A stretch of 5,642 nucleotides of DNA, from contig JADFSZ010000120.1 in NCBI GenBank assembly GCA_022560555.1, positions 1 to 5,642 of the forward strand, in the 5' to 3' direction. This document shows positions 1 through 5,630 of this stretch, in pieces. Source of the stretch: PVC group bacterium. Lineage in GTDB: Bacteria; GCA-001730085; JADFSZ01. Below the pieces are notes generated by a model, which was not told where the DNA came from, did no database searches, and saw nothing but the letters and a program-made list of their open reading frames with translations. The translations under genes were made by a program, and so were the position numbers. Every line of letters starts with the position of its first letter. The stretch's first letter is position 1.

Positions 1-120
1 ATTCAAACCGATAAGGTGCAAAAAATCAAGGGAATGAATATCGCTTTTGATACATCAACAGATTCTGATGAGGAATCGCAAGAGTTGTTGCGTTTGTTCG
101 GAATGCCGTTTCGTCAGTAG
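1..120 (+). CDS. rplE: 50S ribosomal protein L5 (uL5), 3' end only
   Basis: The window opens inside this gene in frame 1 and gives its last 39 codons before the TAG at 118-120. The protein contacts 5S rRNA and the central protuberance of the large subunit. The visible tail carries the uL5 C-terminal signature: a G-M-N-I-A-F strand (residues 11-16 of the fragment), an acidic linker with a D-E-E segment, a leucine-containing helix, and the closing G-M-P-F-R. In uL5 proteins I know, this stretch reads very similarly (GMNIAF...EEA...LL...GMPF). The position directly before rpsN is the standard spc operon order. One extra Gln follows the usual terminal Arg. The start, the upstream genes and any S8 regulatory site near the rplE start lie outside the window, so they cannot be judged. 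Confidence 0.95.
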   Translation: MQTDKVQKIKGMNIAFDTSTDSDEESQELLRLFGMPFRQ

Positions 121-123
121 TTT

Positions 124-130
124 AAGGAGG
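124..130 (+). promoter_or_regulatory. Ribosome binding site of rpsN, supporting a GTG start
   Basis: AAGGAGG is a complete Shine-Dalgarno match, 5 bases before the GTG at 136. It fixes the non-ATG start of rpsN, because no ATG in that frame would give the full conserved uS14 N-terminus. Confidence 0.85.
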
Positions 131-135
131 AATTT

Positions 136-321
136 GTGGCAAAGAAATGTAAAGTTGAGAGCGCGAAAAGAGAACCGAGATTTAAGGTTCGTCAACATAA
201 CCGATGTCATTTGTGTGGTAGGCCCAAGGCGTTTATCCGTCGATTCAATATGTGCCGGATTTGCTTTCGGAATTTGGCCAGTCGCGGAGAGTTGCCGGGT
301 GTCCTGAAATCCAGCTGGTAG
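136..321 (+). CDS. rpsN: 30S ribosomal protein S14, zinc-binding short form (uS14, type Z)
   Basis: This encodes a 61-residue uS14, the length of the short zinc-binding class; the zinc-free long form is about 100 residues. It binds 16S rRNA in the head of the small subunit and is normally essential for assembly. The N-terminus (M-A-K-K) is basic. Two CxxC pairs, C24/C27 and C40/C43, make the zinc ribbon. The C-terminus has the family's C-R-I-C-F-R core followed by L-P-G-V-x-K-x-S-W. Translation starts at GTG 136 behind a perfect Shine-Dalgarno sequence, 15 bases after the rplE stop. An additional Cys at position 5 is not part of the zinc site. The gene is intact. What is odd is what follows: a heptamer repeat begins on the base right after its stop codon. 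In some bacteria zinc-type uS14 has a Zur-regulated zinc-free paralogue elsewhere; none is visible here. Confidence 0.97.
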   Translation: MAKKCKVESAKREPRFKVRQHNRCHLCGRPKAFIRRFNMCRICFRNLASRGELPGVLKSSW

Positions 322-414
322 AAGACAGAAAACAGAAGACAGAAAAGCAGAAGACAGAAAACAGAAGACAGAAAAACAGAAAACAGAAGGCAGAAGACAG
401 AAGATAGAAAACAG
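322..414 (+). repeat. Purine-rich heptamer tandem repeat (AARACAG) with a nested 29-base unit
   Basis: Thirteen head-to-tail units of consensus AARACAG fill these 93 bases. Eleven units are 7 bases and two are 8 bases (343-350 and 372-379). Units alternate between A = AAGACAG and B = AAAACAG. The first eight units form a higher-order duplication: A-B-A-B' at 322-350 and again at 351-379, 29 bases each. The two copies differ at one base, G347 against A376. The remaining units at 380-414 are less regular (AAGGCAG and AAGATAG variants). The + strand is almost all A and G with a C once per unit and a single T (405), so the transcript should be largely unstructured. The repeat starts immediately after the rpsN stop (319-321) and ends 38 bases before rpsH. 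It contains no ATG and no convincing gene on either strand. Minus-strand open frames here give Ser/Val/Phe/Cys/Leu-rich low-complexity peptides, the expected reading of a heptamer repeat. Its function is unknown. Confidence 0.95.
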
Positions 415-430
415 AGAAATCTGATCTCTG
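412..430 (+). other. Small hairpin between the repeat and rpsH
   Basis: CAGAGA at 412-417 and TCTCTG at 425-430 form a perfect 6-pair stem with a 7-base loop. The left arm is made partly from the last repeat unit. No T-run follows, so it is not an intrinsic terminator. It lies 7 bases before the presumed rpsH ribosome binding site (438-444) and could act as an RNA processing or protection stem, or be chance. Confidence 0.35.
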
Positions 431-452
431 AAGACATGAGAGGACACAAAAA

Positions 453-851
453 ATGACAATGACCGATCCCATAGCAGCCATGTTAACAAAAATGCGAAAT
501 GCCATTGGGGCTAAGAACGAAAAAGTTCAAATACCATGCTCGAAAATCAAGGTCGCTATTGCAAAAATTCTTAAAGACGAAGGCTTCATTCGAGCTTACA
601 AGATTCTTGAGGCAGATATACAAGCCTCCATTGATATTACCTTGAAATACACAGAAGAGGGGGAACCTGTGATGTCTATGCTGCGGCGTGTGAGTAAACC
701 CGGCTTAAGGCGGTATAGTCCTTCGAAAGAAATTAAATCCGTTATACGAGGGCGGGGAATCTCGATCATGTCAACATCTAAAGGTATTATGACCGGAGAA
801 AACGCCCGTAAAGAGAATGTAGGCGGTGAAGTTTTGTGCGAAATTTGGTAA
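453..851 (+). CDS. rpsH: 30S ribosomal protein S8 (uS8)
   Basis: This encodes 132 residues, the normal bacterial uS8 length. The protein binds helix 21 of 16S rRNA early in small-subunit assembly. In E. coli it also represses the spc operon by binding its own mRNA near rplE. The sequence shows the M-T-D-P-I-A N-terminus with the R-N-A helix at 15-17, a central basic strand region with V-S-K-P-G-L-R near 80-86, and the RNA-binding S-T-S-K-G-I-M-T loop at 107-114. It closes with V-G-G-E-V-L-C-x-x-W. The Asp usual after D-P-I-A is Ala (A9), a mild departure. The start at 453 is preceded by GAGAGGA (438-444); a second in-frame ATG at 459 would remove only two residues. The 131-base spacer to rpsN, most of it repeat, is long for this operon, where uS14 and uS8 are normally close together. 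Independent initiation is therefore likely, because coupling to rpsN looks impossible. Confidence 0.97.
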   Translation: MTMTDPIAAMLTKMRNAIGAKNEKVQIPCSKIKVAIAKILKDEGFIRAYKILEADIQASIDITLKYTEEGEPVMSMLRRVSKPGLRRYSPSKEIKSVIRGRGISIMSTSKGIMTGENARKENVGGEVLCEIW

Positions 852-858
852 AAGTTTT

Positions 859-864
859 AGAGGA
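859..864 (+). promoter_or_regulatory. Ribosome binding site deciding the rplF start
   Basis: AGAGGA lies 6 bases before the ATG at 871. It selects this start over the upstream in-frame ATG at 826, which lies inside rpsH and would add 15 residues with no similarity to uL6. Confidence 0.8.
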
Positions 865-870
865 ACCATT

Positions 871-1407
871 ATGTCTCGTATTGGAAAAAAACCGATTGCT
901 ATTCCGAAGGGAGTTAAACTTGTTTTCGCGAACAACGAGGTTGTTTGCGAGGGGCCCAAAGGAAAACTTTTTCAGAAATTGCATGAGCTTATTCAGGTGA
1001 CTATCGAGGACATGGAAGTCAGGGTTTCTGTTGAAGGTCAAACGAAAAGCGCCCGCGCGATGCATGGTTTGGGACGGGCCTTGATTGCCAACATGATTCA
1101 AGGTGTTACCGAAGGGTATGAAAAATCCCTTTTACTTACCGGCGTTGGATTCCGCGGGCAGATTCAAGGAAAAACTCTCAACCTTCAATTGGGTTACTCG
1201 CATCCTATTCTTTACCAAATTCCGGACGGGGTAAGCCTAGAGATGCCGTCCGCGACGGAAATTACAATTAAAGGAATCGATAAACAAGCCGTGGGGCAAG
1301 TTGCGGCCAATATTCGCCAGTTTTATGTTCCGGAACCTTACAAAGGCAAAGGAGTTTCCTACAAGGGGGAACAAATTCGCCGTAAAGCCGGAAAAACAGT
1401 GGCGTAG
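871..1407 (+). CDS. rplF: 50S ribosomal protein L6 (uL6)
   Basis: This encodes 178 residues, the usual length for bacterial uL6. The protein sits at the base of the stalk near the sarcin-ricin loop and helps large-subunit assembly. The N-terminus reads M-S-R-I-G-K-K-P-I, followed by I-P-x-G-V and the V-x-G-P-K-G-x-L type turn (26-33, with E at 27). Two related alpha/beta domains follow, about 1-80 and 82-178. The family motifs G-V-G-F-R at 91-95 and P-E-P-Y-K-G-K-G-V at 154-162 are present, and the protein ends with R-R-K-A-G-K (170-175). The gene starts 19 bases after the rpsH stop and has a good Shine-Dalgarno sequence. It is intact and unremarkable. Gap length and direction indicate co-transcription with rpsH and rplR. 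Confidence 0.97.
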   Translation: MSRIGKKPIAIPKGVKLVFANNEVVCEGPKGKLFQKLHELIQVTIEDMEVRVSVEGQTKSARAMHGLGRALIANMIQGVTEGYEKSLLLTGVGFRGQIQGKTLNLQLGYSHPILYQIPDGVSLEMPSATEITIKGIDKQAVGQVAANIRQFYVPEPYKGKGVSYKGEQIRRKAGKTVA

Positions 1408-1424
1408 GAATATCAAGGTGTCAT

Positions 1425-1796
1425 ATGGCAAGGTTACCGAGTGAATTGAAAAAAAAATACAGATCCCGTTTAAGACGAAAGCGGCTGATTCGCAGTCGTG
1501 TTATCGGAACTATGGAGAGACCGAGGCTCAGCGTGAAGGTCTCAACAAGGCATATCTATGTTCAGGTAATCGATGACATGAATGGACGTACGATATGTGC
1601 TGTATCCACCGTCACAAAAGACACGAAAAACACTCAAAAAAATGTTAAATCCGCGTACAAAATTGGCGAAGATACCGCGCTGTTAGCGAAAAAGAAAAAT
1701 ATAAAAAAAGTGGTTTTTGATAGGAATGGGCGGCTGTATCACGGAAGGGTTAAAGCCGTTGCCGACGGGGCCCGTAAAGCGGGATTGCAGTTTTAA
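1425..1796 (+). CDS. rplR: 50S ribosomal protein L18 (uL18)
   Basis: This encodes 123 residues, within the usual 115-125 range. The protein binds 5S rRNA together with uL5 and places it in the central protuberance. The N-terminal 30 residues are strongly basic ([12 protein letters not shown]), the part that grips RNA. R-P-R-L-S-V at 32-37 opens the globular domain. The C-terminus holds the most conserved block: V-V-F-D-R at 96-100, then Y-H-G-R-V-K-A at 105-111 and A-R-x-A-G-L-x-F at the end. The start ATG lies 17 bases after the rplF stop. Its Shine-Dalgarno sequence AAGGTG (1415-1420) is only 4 bases from the start codon, rather close, but no better start exists because the protein already begins like other uL18s. 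Confidence 0.96.
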   Translation: MARLPSELKKKYRSRLRRKRLIRSRVIGTMERPRLSVKVSTRHIYVQVIDDMNGRTICAVSTVTKDTKNTQKNVKSAYKIGEDTALLAKKKNIKKVVFDRNGRLYHGRVKAVADGARKAGLQF

Positions 1797-1831
1797 ACAC
1801 CTAAAATATAAAATGAAAAGGTTGTTGTGAA

Positions 1832-2359
1832 ATGAATAAAGGCAAAACAAACCCGAATAGAATGATGAATTCGTCAGATCAAGCTCCTGAGTTTCTTGAC
1901 AATGTCATCCGTATTCGACGGGTGGCGAAAGTTGTTAAGGGAGGGAGGCGTTTTAGCCTAGCGGCTCTTGTTGTCGTCGGAGACGGGAATGGCCGCTTGG
2001 GTATCGGAAACGGGAAAGCGAGGGAAGTTCCCGATGCGATTCGAAAAGCGATGGAGCAGGCGAAGAAATCGATGGTTTCCTTTGCGCAAGAAGGATCAAC
2101 CATTCCTCATGAAGTGATCGGTCGTTTTAAGGCCTCACGTGTGCTTCTCAAACCTGCCGCTAAAGGGACAGGGTTGATTGCCGGAGGAGCCGTTCGGTCT
2201 GTTTTAGAGGTTTCGGGCATCCACGATATTTTGACAAAATCACTAGGGAGTCCCAATTCCCTCAATGTGGCCAAAGCCACGATCAATGGTCTGTGTCAGT
2301 TAAAAGATGCTTTAAAAGTTGAGCAAGCAAGAGGGGTGAAGCTAAATGCACTTGAGTAA
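1832..2359 (+). CDS. rpsE: 30S ribosomal protein S5 (uS5)
   Basis: This encodes 175 residues (E. coli has 167). The protein acts in decoding fidelity and mRNA unwinding at the entry tunnel. The first 20 or so residues are a variable polar extension. The N-terminal double-stranded RNA-binding domain then begins with [12 protein letters not shown] (about 30-41), where ram and spectinomycin-resistance changes cluster in E. coli. [10 protein letters not shown] at 45-54 and G-K-A-R-E-V-P at about 61-67 follow. The C-terminal domain carries [11 protein letters not shown] and V-L-E-V-x-G-I. No upstream in-frame start is possible because a TGA stands at 1814-1816. A weak AAAAGG (1816-1821) lies 10 bases ahead of the ATG. 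The last 14 bases overlap rplO, where rpmD would normally intervene. Confidence 0.97.
   Translation: MNKGKTNPNRMMNSSDQAPEFLDNVIRIRRVAKVVKGGRRFSLAALVVVGDGNGRLGIGNGKAREVPDAIRKAMEQAKKSMVSFAQEGSTIPHEVIGRFKASRVLLKPAAKGTGLIAGGAVRSVLEVSGIHDILTKSLGSPNSLNVAKATINGLCQLKDALKVEQARGVKLNALE
2331..2338 (+). promoter_or_regulatory. Ribosome binding site of rplO, inside rpsE
   Basis: GAGGGGTG sits within the last codons of rpsE, 7 bases before the rplO ATG at 2346. It shows that rplO starts upstream of the rpsE stop and suggests coupled translation of the two genes. Confidence 0.7.
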
Positions 2360-2789
2360 TTTACAACCAAACCCTGCTTACACCAAGAAGAGAAAACGCG
2401 TGGGGCGCGGCCCGGGTTCGGGGCATGGAAAAACGAGCTGCCGTGGACACAAAGGGAGCAAGCAACGTTCGAGCGGCAATGTTGGGCCCCTTTACGAGGG
2501 AGGCCAAATGCCTTTGCATCGCAGGCTGCCTAAGCGTGGGTTCACCAATATATTTAAAAAACACTATGCGATCGTTAATCTGAAAGATCTTGAGCGATTT
2601 GACGCGAATACGGTTGTTGATTTAGAGCTCTTGCTTCATCAAAATGTTTTAAAAAAGCCCTATGATGGATTGCGTGTTTTAGGTCTTGGAGAACTTACGA
2701 AACCTTTAACGGTTAAAGCGGATCATGTGTCCAAAAGTGCCGGTGAAAAAATCAAGCACGCCGGCGGTAAAGTCGAAGTGGCAGGGTAA
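2346..2789 (+). CDS. rplO: 50S ribosomal protein L15 (uL15)
   Basis: This encodes 147 residues, the normal length for bacterial uL15, a late assembly protein with a long basic extension into 23S rRNA. The N-terminal M-x-L-S-N-L leads into the Gly/Lys/Arg-rich extension, with [11 protein letters not shown] at 20-30 and R-G-H-K-G at 33-37. E-G-G-Q-M-P-L at 51-57 and R-R-L-P-K-R-G-F at 59-66 follow. The globular domain ends with S-A-G-E-K-I and H-A-G-G-K-V-E near 131-144, matching the family's closing A-G-G-x-V. The start overlaps rpsE by 14 bases, so the two are probably translationally coupled. No rpmD (uL30) reading frame lies between them. The stop is 6 bases from the secY start. Confidence 0.97.
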   Translation: MHLSNLQPNPAYTKKRKRVGRGPGSGHGKTSCRGHKGSKQRSSGNVGPLYEGGQMPLHRRLPKRGFTNIFKKHYAIVNLKDLERFDANTVVDLELLLHQNVLKKPYDGLRVLGLGELTKPLTVKADHVSKSAGEKIKHAGGKVEVAG

Positions 2790-2795
2790 GCGGCT

Positions 2796-4148
2796 ATGTT
2801 AAAGGCGTACCTGAATATTTTCAAGATTGCCGATCTGAGAAAAAAGATACTTTTGACACTGGGTTTACTTGTGATTTACCGGGTCGGATCGTATATACCC
2901 ACACCCGGGGTTGACGGACGTGCCTTATCCGCGTTTTTTGCGGATATTGCCGCTAAGCAGGGGAGTACAATTTTCGGTTTGATGGACTTGTTTTCCGGAG
3001 GAGCCGTATCGAACTGTACTATTTTTGCTCTCGGGATTATGCCTTACATCAGCTCCTCGATTATTTTGCAGCTGATGACAGTTGTTATCCCCCACTTGGA
3101 GCGCCTCGCTAAAGAAGGCGGAGAAGAAGGACGTAAAAAGATTAACCAGTACACGCGCTACGGTACTGTTGTGTTGTCGTTGATTCAATCGTTCTTTATA
3201 TCTCTATGGTTACAGAATCCTAATAGTTTTCAAGGAACTATTATTGTTTCCACGCCCGGAGTCCCGTTTATCCTTTTGGTGATGATTACGCTTACGGCCG
3301 GAACCGCGTTTATCATGTGGTTGGGTGAACAAATTACGGAACGCGGCATCGGAAACGGGATTTCGATCATTATTATGGCGGGGATCATCAGTCAGTTGCC
3401 GATCGCGTTAGGACAATTATGGACTCTATTTTCGTTTACGGATCCCGCGAGACGGCAGATCCCTTTGGGGTATGGACTTGTGATGATCGTCTTATTTGTG
3501 TTTGTCGTCATGGGAACCATCCTTTTGACGCAGGGGCAGCGCAAAATCCCTGTTCAGTATGCCAAGAGAGTGGTTGGGCGAAAAGTCTACGGAGGGCAAA
3601 GTCAGTATATCCCTTTAAGGATCAATCACGGGGGCGTGATTCCGATTATTTTTGCTTCGTCGATTTTGATGTTCCCGTCGACGATAGCCAGTTTTTCTTC
3701 GGCGCCTTGGCTGCAGTCTTTTGCGGCGGCTTTTATGAGGCAAGAAGGATTTTATAATGTTGTCTATATGCTGCTGATTATATTTTTCGCGTATTTTTAT
3801 ACCGCGATTACATTCAATCCTATTGAAATTGCGGACAATATGAAAAAATACGGCGGATTTGTTCCCGGAATCAGACCCGGGCGGCCTACGGCCGAGTTCT
3901 TTGACAATATCATCACAAAAATCACTTTGGCCGGATCTGTTGGATTAGCTTTTATAGCTGTATTGCCGAATATTATCAGTCGATCCTTAAATATTCCGTT
4001 TAAAGTAGCGAGTTTCATGGGAGGCACCGGGCTGCTGATTATCGTTGGAGTGATGTTGGACACCATGAAACAAGTTGAGGGGCAATTGATGATGCATCAT
4101 TATGATGGTTTTATGAAAAAAGGCCGTATTAAAGGACGCCATTATTAA
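2796..4148 (+). CDS. secY: Protein translocase subunit SecY
   Basis: SecY is the channel-forming subunit of the inner-membrane SecYEG translocon, exporting unfolded preproteins with SecA and inserting membrane proteins with the ribosome. The 450-residue product is slightly longer than the 435-445 common in other bacteria. Ten hydrophobic segments are visible, roughly at 16-37, 75-97, 120-140, 155-177, 184-206, 223-245, 278-298, 318-340, 372-394 and 402-422. The plug region with M-D-L-F-S-G-G-A is at 63-70, followed by G-I-M-P-Y-I-S-S-S-I-I at 80-90. The cytosolic C4 loop Y-A-K-R at 255-258 leads to G-R-K-V-Y-G-G-Q-S-Q. The C5 loop G-I-R-P-G-R-P-T at 358-365 contains R360, corresponding to the Arg that E. 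coli needs for SecA-driven export (R357). The ATG is 6 bases after the rplO stop with only a weak ribosome site (AGGG, 2783-2786), so translation probably depends on coupling to rplO. Confidence 0.98.
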   Translation: MLKAYLNIFKIADLRKKILLTLGLLVIYRVGSYIPTPGVDGRALSAFFADIAAKQGSTIFGLMDLFSGGAVSNCTIFALGIMPYISSSIILQLMTVVIPHLERLAKEGGEEGRKKINQYTRYGTVVLSLIQSFFISLWLQNPNSFQGTIIVSTPGVPFILLVMITLTAGTAFIMWLGEQITERGIGNGISIIIMAGIISQLPIALGQLWTLFSFTDPARRQIPLGYGLVMIVLFVFVVMGTILLTQGQRKIPVQYAKRVVGRKVYGGQSQYIPLRINHGGVIPIIFASSILMFPSTIASFSSAPWLQSFAAAFMRQEGFYNVVYMLLIIFFAYFYTAITFNPIEIADNMKKYGGFVPGIRPGRPTAEFFDNIITKITLAGSVGLAFIAVLPNIISRSLNIPFKVASFMGGTGLLIIVGVMLDTMKQVEGQLMMHHYDGFMKKGRIKGRHY

Positions 4149-4149
4149 T

Positions 4150-4188
4150 TGCGAATCGGAAAAAATCGATTCCGCAGCTGTTCGGAAT
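4150..4188 (+). promoter_or_regulatory. Mutually exclusive hairpins in the secY-adk spacer
   Basis: The 46-base spacer can fold two ways. Hairpin 1 pairs GAATCG (4153-4158) with CGATTC (4167-4172) around an A-rich 8-base loop, extended past a bulged C4173 by three more pairs (4150-4152 with 4174-4176). Hairpin 2 pairs ATTCCG (4169-4174) with CGGAAT (4183-4188) around an 8-base loop. They share 4169-4174 and cannot coexist. Hairpin 2 would cover GGAA (4184-4187), the only Shine-Dalgarno-like bases before adk; hairpin 1 would leave them free. There is no T-run, so neither is an intrinsic terminator. The pairings are read directly; a regulatory role is inference and chance is possible. Confidence 0.35.
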
Positions 4189-4194
4189 AGCCCC

Positions 4195-4839
4195 ATGCGG
4201 ATTGCCTTATTAGGAGCTCCGGGTTCAGGAAAAGGGACACAAGCCCTGATGCTTCAAAAACGACTTGGGCTTATTCATATCTCAACAGGAGATATTTTTA
4301 GAGCATCCGTGAAGAGTCAAAGTGTTCTGGGCGAAAAAGCAAAGACTTATATGGACCAGGGAGAATTGATACCGGATCCGATTGTTGTTGAACTTGTTAT
4401 AGAAAGATTGCAAAAGTTGGATTGTCAGAAAGGATACATTTTAGACGGATTTCCAAGAACAAAAACACAGGCGGAAGCTTTAGAGGATACGGAATTCGGT
4501 GTTGAAATCGTGTTGTGTTTGGATGTTCCTGACGAAGAGCTTGTCAAAAGGCTTACAGGCCGCCAGACATGTTTGACGTGCGGACATTTGTATCATATGA
4601 CTTCCTCGGCGCCTAAGCAAGCGGGCGTATGCGACCAATGCCAAGGTTTATTAAAGATTCGTGATGACGATTTGCCTGATGTTGTTAAGAAACGCCTTGA
4701 GGTTTATAAAAGACTTACGTTGCCCGTTGTTACGTTTTATCGAGAAAAAAAGAAATTGATTGATATTAATGGACATCAAGAAATCGATCAGATTTTCCAT
4801 GAAATACTCCAAGAGCTAACGCGGGAGCAGCTAAAATAG
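4195..4839 (+). CDS. adk: Adenylate kinase, zinc-LID form
   Basis: This cytosolic enzyme catalyses ATP + AMP = 2 ADP, setting adenylate balance and supplying ADP for energy metabolism. The 214-residue length matches bacterial long-form Adk. The P-loop G-A-P-G-S-G-K-G-T spans 7-15 with K13. The AMP site shows T31-G-D and R36, then D-G-F-P-R at 84-88 with R88. The inserted LID domain (about 122-160) has two CxxC pairs, C126/C129 and C146/C149, a structural zinc site typical of Gram-positive and many other bacteria. E. coli Adk uses other residues there. R123 and R156 are the expected LID phosphate contacts, and K-R-L-E-V-Y (166-171) supplies R167. The start gives the canonical M-R-I-x-L-L-G N-terminus. 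Its ribosome site is weak (GGAA at 4184-4187). Placement after secY is common in bacteria. Confidence 0.97.
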   Translation: MRIALLGAPGSGKGTQALMLQKRLGLIHISTGDIFRASVKSQSVLGEKAKTYMDQGELIPDPIVVELVIERLQKLDCQKGYILDGFPRTKTQAEALEDTEFGVEIVLCLDVPDEELVKRLTGRQTCLTCGHLYHMTSSAPKQAGVCDQCQGLLKIRDDDLPDVVKKRLEVYKRLTLPVVTFYREKKKLIDINGHQEIDQIFHEILQELTREQLK

Positions 4840-4868
4840 ATTTTGAATAATTGTGTCGTGATAAATAT

Positions 4869-5630
4869 ATGATTGTCTTAAAAAGTCCAGCTGAAATTGA
4901 GATTATGCGTCAGGCTGGTCGTATTTTGGCCGATATAATGGACACGCTCATTGATAAAGTTAAACCCGGTATCACCACCTTGGAACTGGATAAGACGGCG
5001 GAAGCCCAATTAAAAAAGAGTGGGGCCACTCCGGCATTCAAGGGTTATCGCGGTTTTCCAAGAAGCATTTGTGTCTCCGTGAACGAAGAAGTTGTTCACG
5101 GTATTCCCGGGGCTAGATGTCTTTTGGAAGGCGATATCGTCAGTATCGATATCGGTGTGAGGTATAACGGCTTATATTCGGATTCGGCTGTGACTGTTGG
5201 TGTCGGAGCTATTGACGATGAAAAGCAAAGGCTGATCGATACCGCAAAAGAAGCTTTAACTTCCGGGATCGAAGCGATGACCACTGCCAATCGTTTGAGT
5301 GACATTTGCGCGTCTATACAGAAGGTGATTGAAGGTCATGGGTTTTCTATTGTGAGAGATTTTGTCGGACACGGTATCGGCTCAGAGCTTCATGAGGACC
5401 CCCAAATTCCGAATTTTGGCGAACCGGGGCACGGAGCGCGCATTAAAGAAGGAATGGTTTTTGCTATTGAGCCGATGGTGAACGCGGGTTGTGCTGATGT
5501 TAGAATTGATAATGATGATAAGTGGACTGTCAAAACCGTGGATAAAAAACCGTCAGCCCATTTTGAACATACGGTAGCCCTTACCCATAAAGGGCAGGAG
5601 ATATTAACATGGCGAAAGACGCACCCATAG
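4869..5630 (+). CDS. map: Methionine aminopeptidase, type I
   Basis: This enzyme removes the initiator Met from new proteins whose second residue is small, after deformylation. The 253-residue length is typical of type Ia enzymes. The dinuclear metal site is complete: D94 (in S-I-D-I-G), D105 (in Y-S-D-S-A), H168 (in G-H-G-I-G), E201 (in A-I-E-P-M) and E233 (in F-E-H-T). Catalytic or substrate-contact histidines are H78 (V-V-H-G-I-P) and H175 (L-H-E-D-P). No N-terminal zinc-finger extension is present. I chose the ATG at 4869 because it yields the family N-terminus (M-I-x-L-K-S-P-x-E-I). The TTG at 4851 would add six unlike residues and has no better ribosome site. Neither has a clear Shine-Dalgarno sequence, and the leader is AT-rich. 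The 3' end overlaps infA by 22 bases. Confidence 0.97.
   Translation: MIVLKSPAEIEIMRQAGRILADIMDTLIDKVKPGITTLELDKTAEAQLKKSGATPAFKGYRGFPRSICVSVNEEVVHGIPGARCLLEGDIVSIDIGVRYNGLYSDSAVTVGVGAIDDEKQRLIDTAKEALTSGIEAMTTANRLSDICASIQKVIEGHGFSIVRDFVGHGIGSELHEDPQIPNFGEPGHGARIKEGMVFAIEPMVNAGCADVRIDNDDKWTVKTVDKKPSAHFEHTVALTHKGQEILTWRKTHP
5595..5600 (+). promoter_or_regulatory. Ribosome binding site of infA, inside map
   Basis: CAGGAG lies 8 bases before the ATG at 5609, at the usual spacing, within the map coding region. It supports the infA start call. Confidence 0.75.

Noticed and set aside
47-307. 86-codon + strand open frame across rplE and rpsN
   Set aside because: It is in a different frame from two clearly real genes and resembles no known protein; an overlap shadow.
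322-414. CRISPR array
   Set aside because: Units are contiguous with no unique spacers, are only 7-8 bases long, and no cas genes are present. The 29-base period is a higher-order tandem duplication, not repeat plus spacer.
826-870. Upstream ATG extension of rplF
   Set aside because: It would add 15 residues read from the end of rpsH. The ATG at 871 has its own Shine-Dalgarno sequence and gives the canonical uL6 N-terminus.
1937-1948. Strong Shine-Dalgarno-like run inside rpsE
   Set aside because: It encodes the conserved K-G-G-R-R segment of uS5 and no start codon lies at a suitable distance downstream.
3419-3757. 112-codon + strand open frame inside secY
   Set aside because: It lies wholly within a well-conserved part of secY (C4 loop to TM8) in another frame, with no ribosome site or recognisable motif.
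3881-3895. GGCC-rich short inverted repeat in secY
   Set aside because: It is a 4-base palindrome within the coding of the conserved C5 loop (R-P-G-R-P-T-A-E), explained by protein constraint and codon choice.
4150-4176. Intrinsic terminator after secY
   Set aside because: The stem is short and bulged, and no T-run follows, so transcription probably continues into adk.
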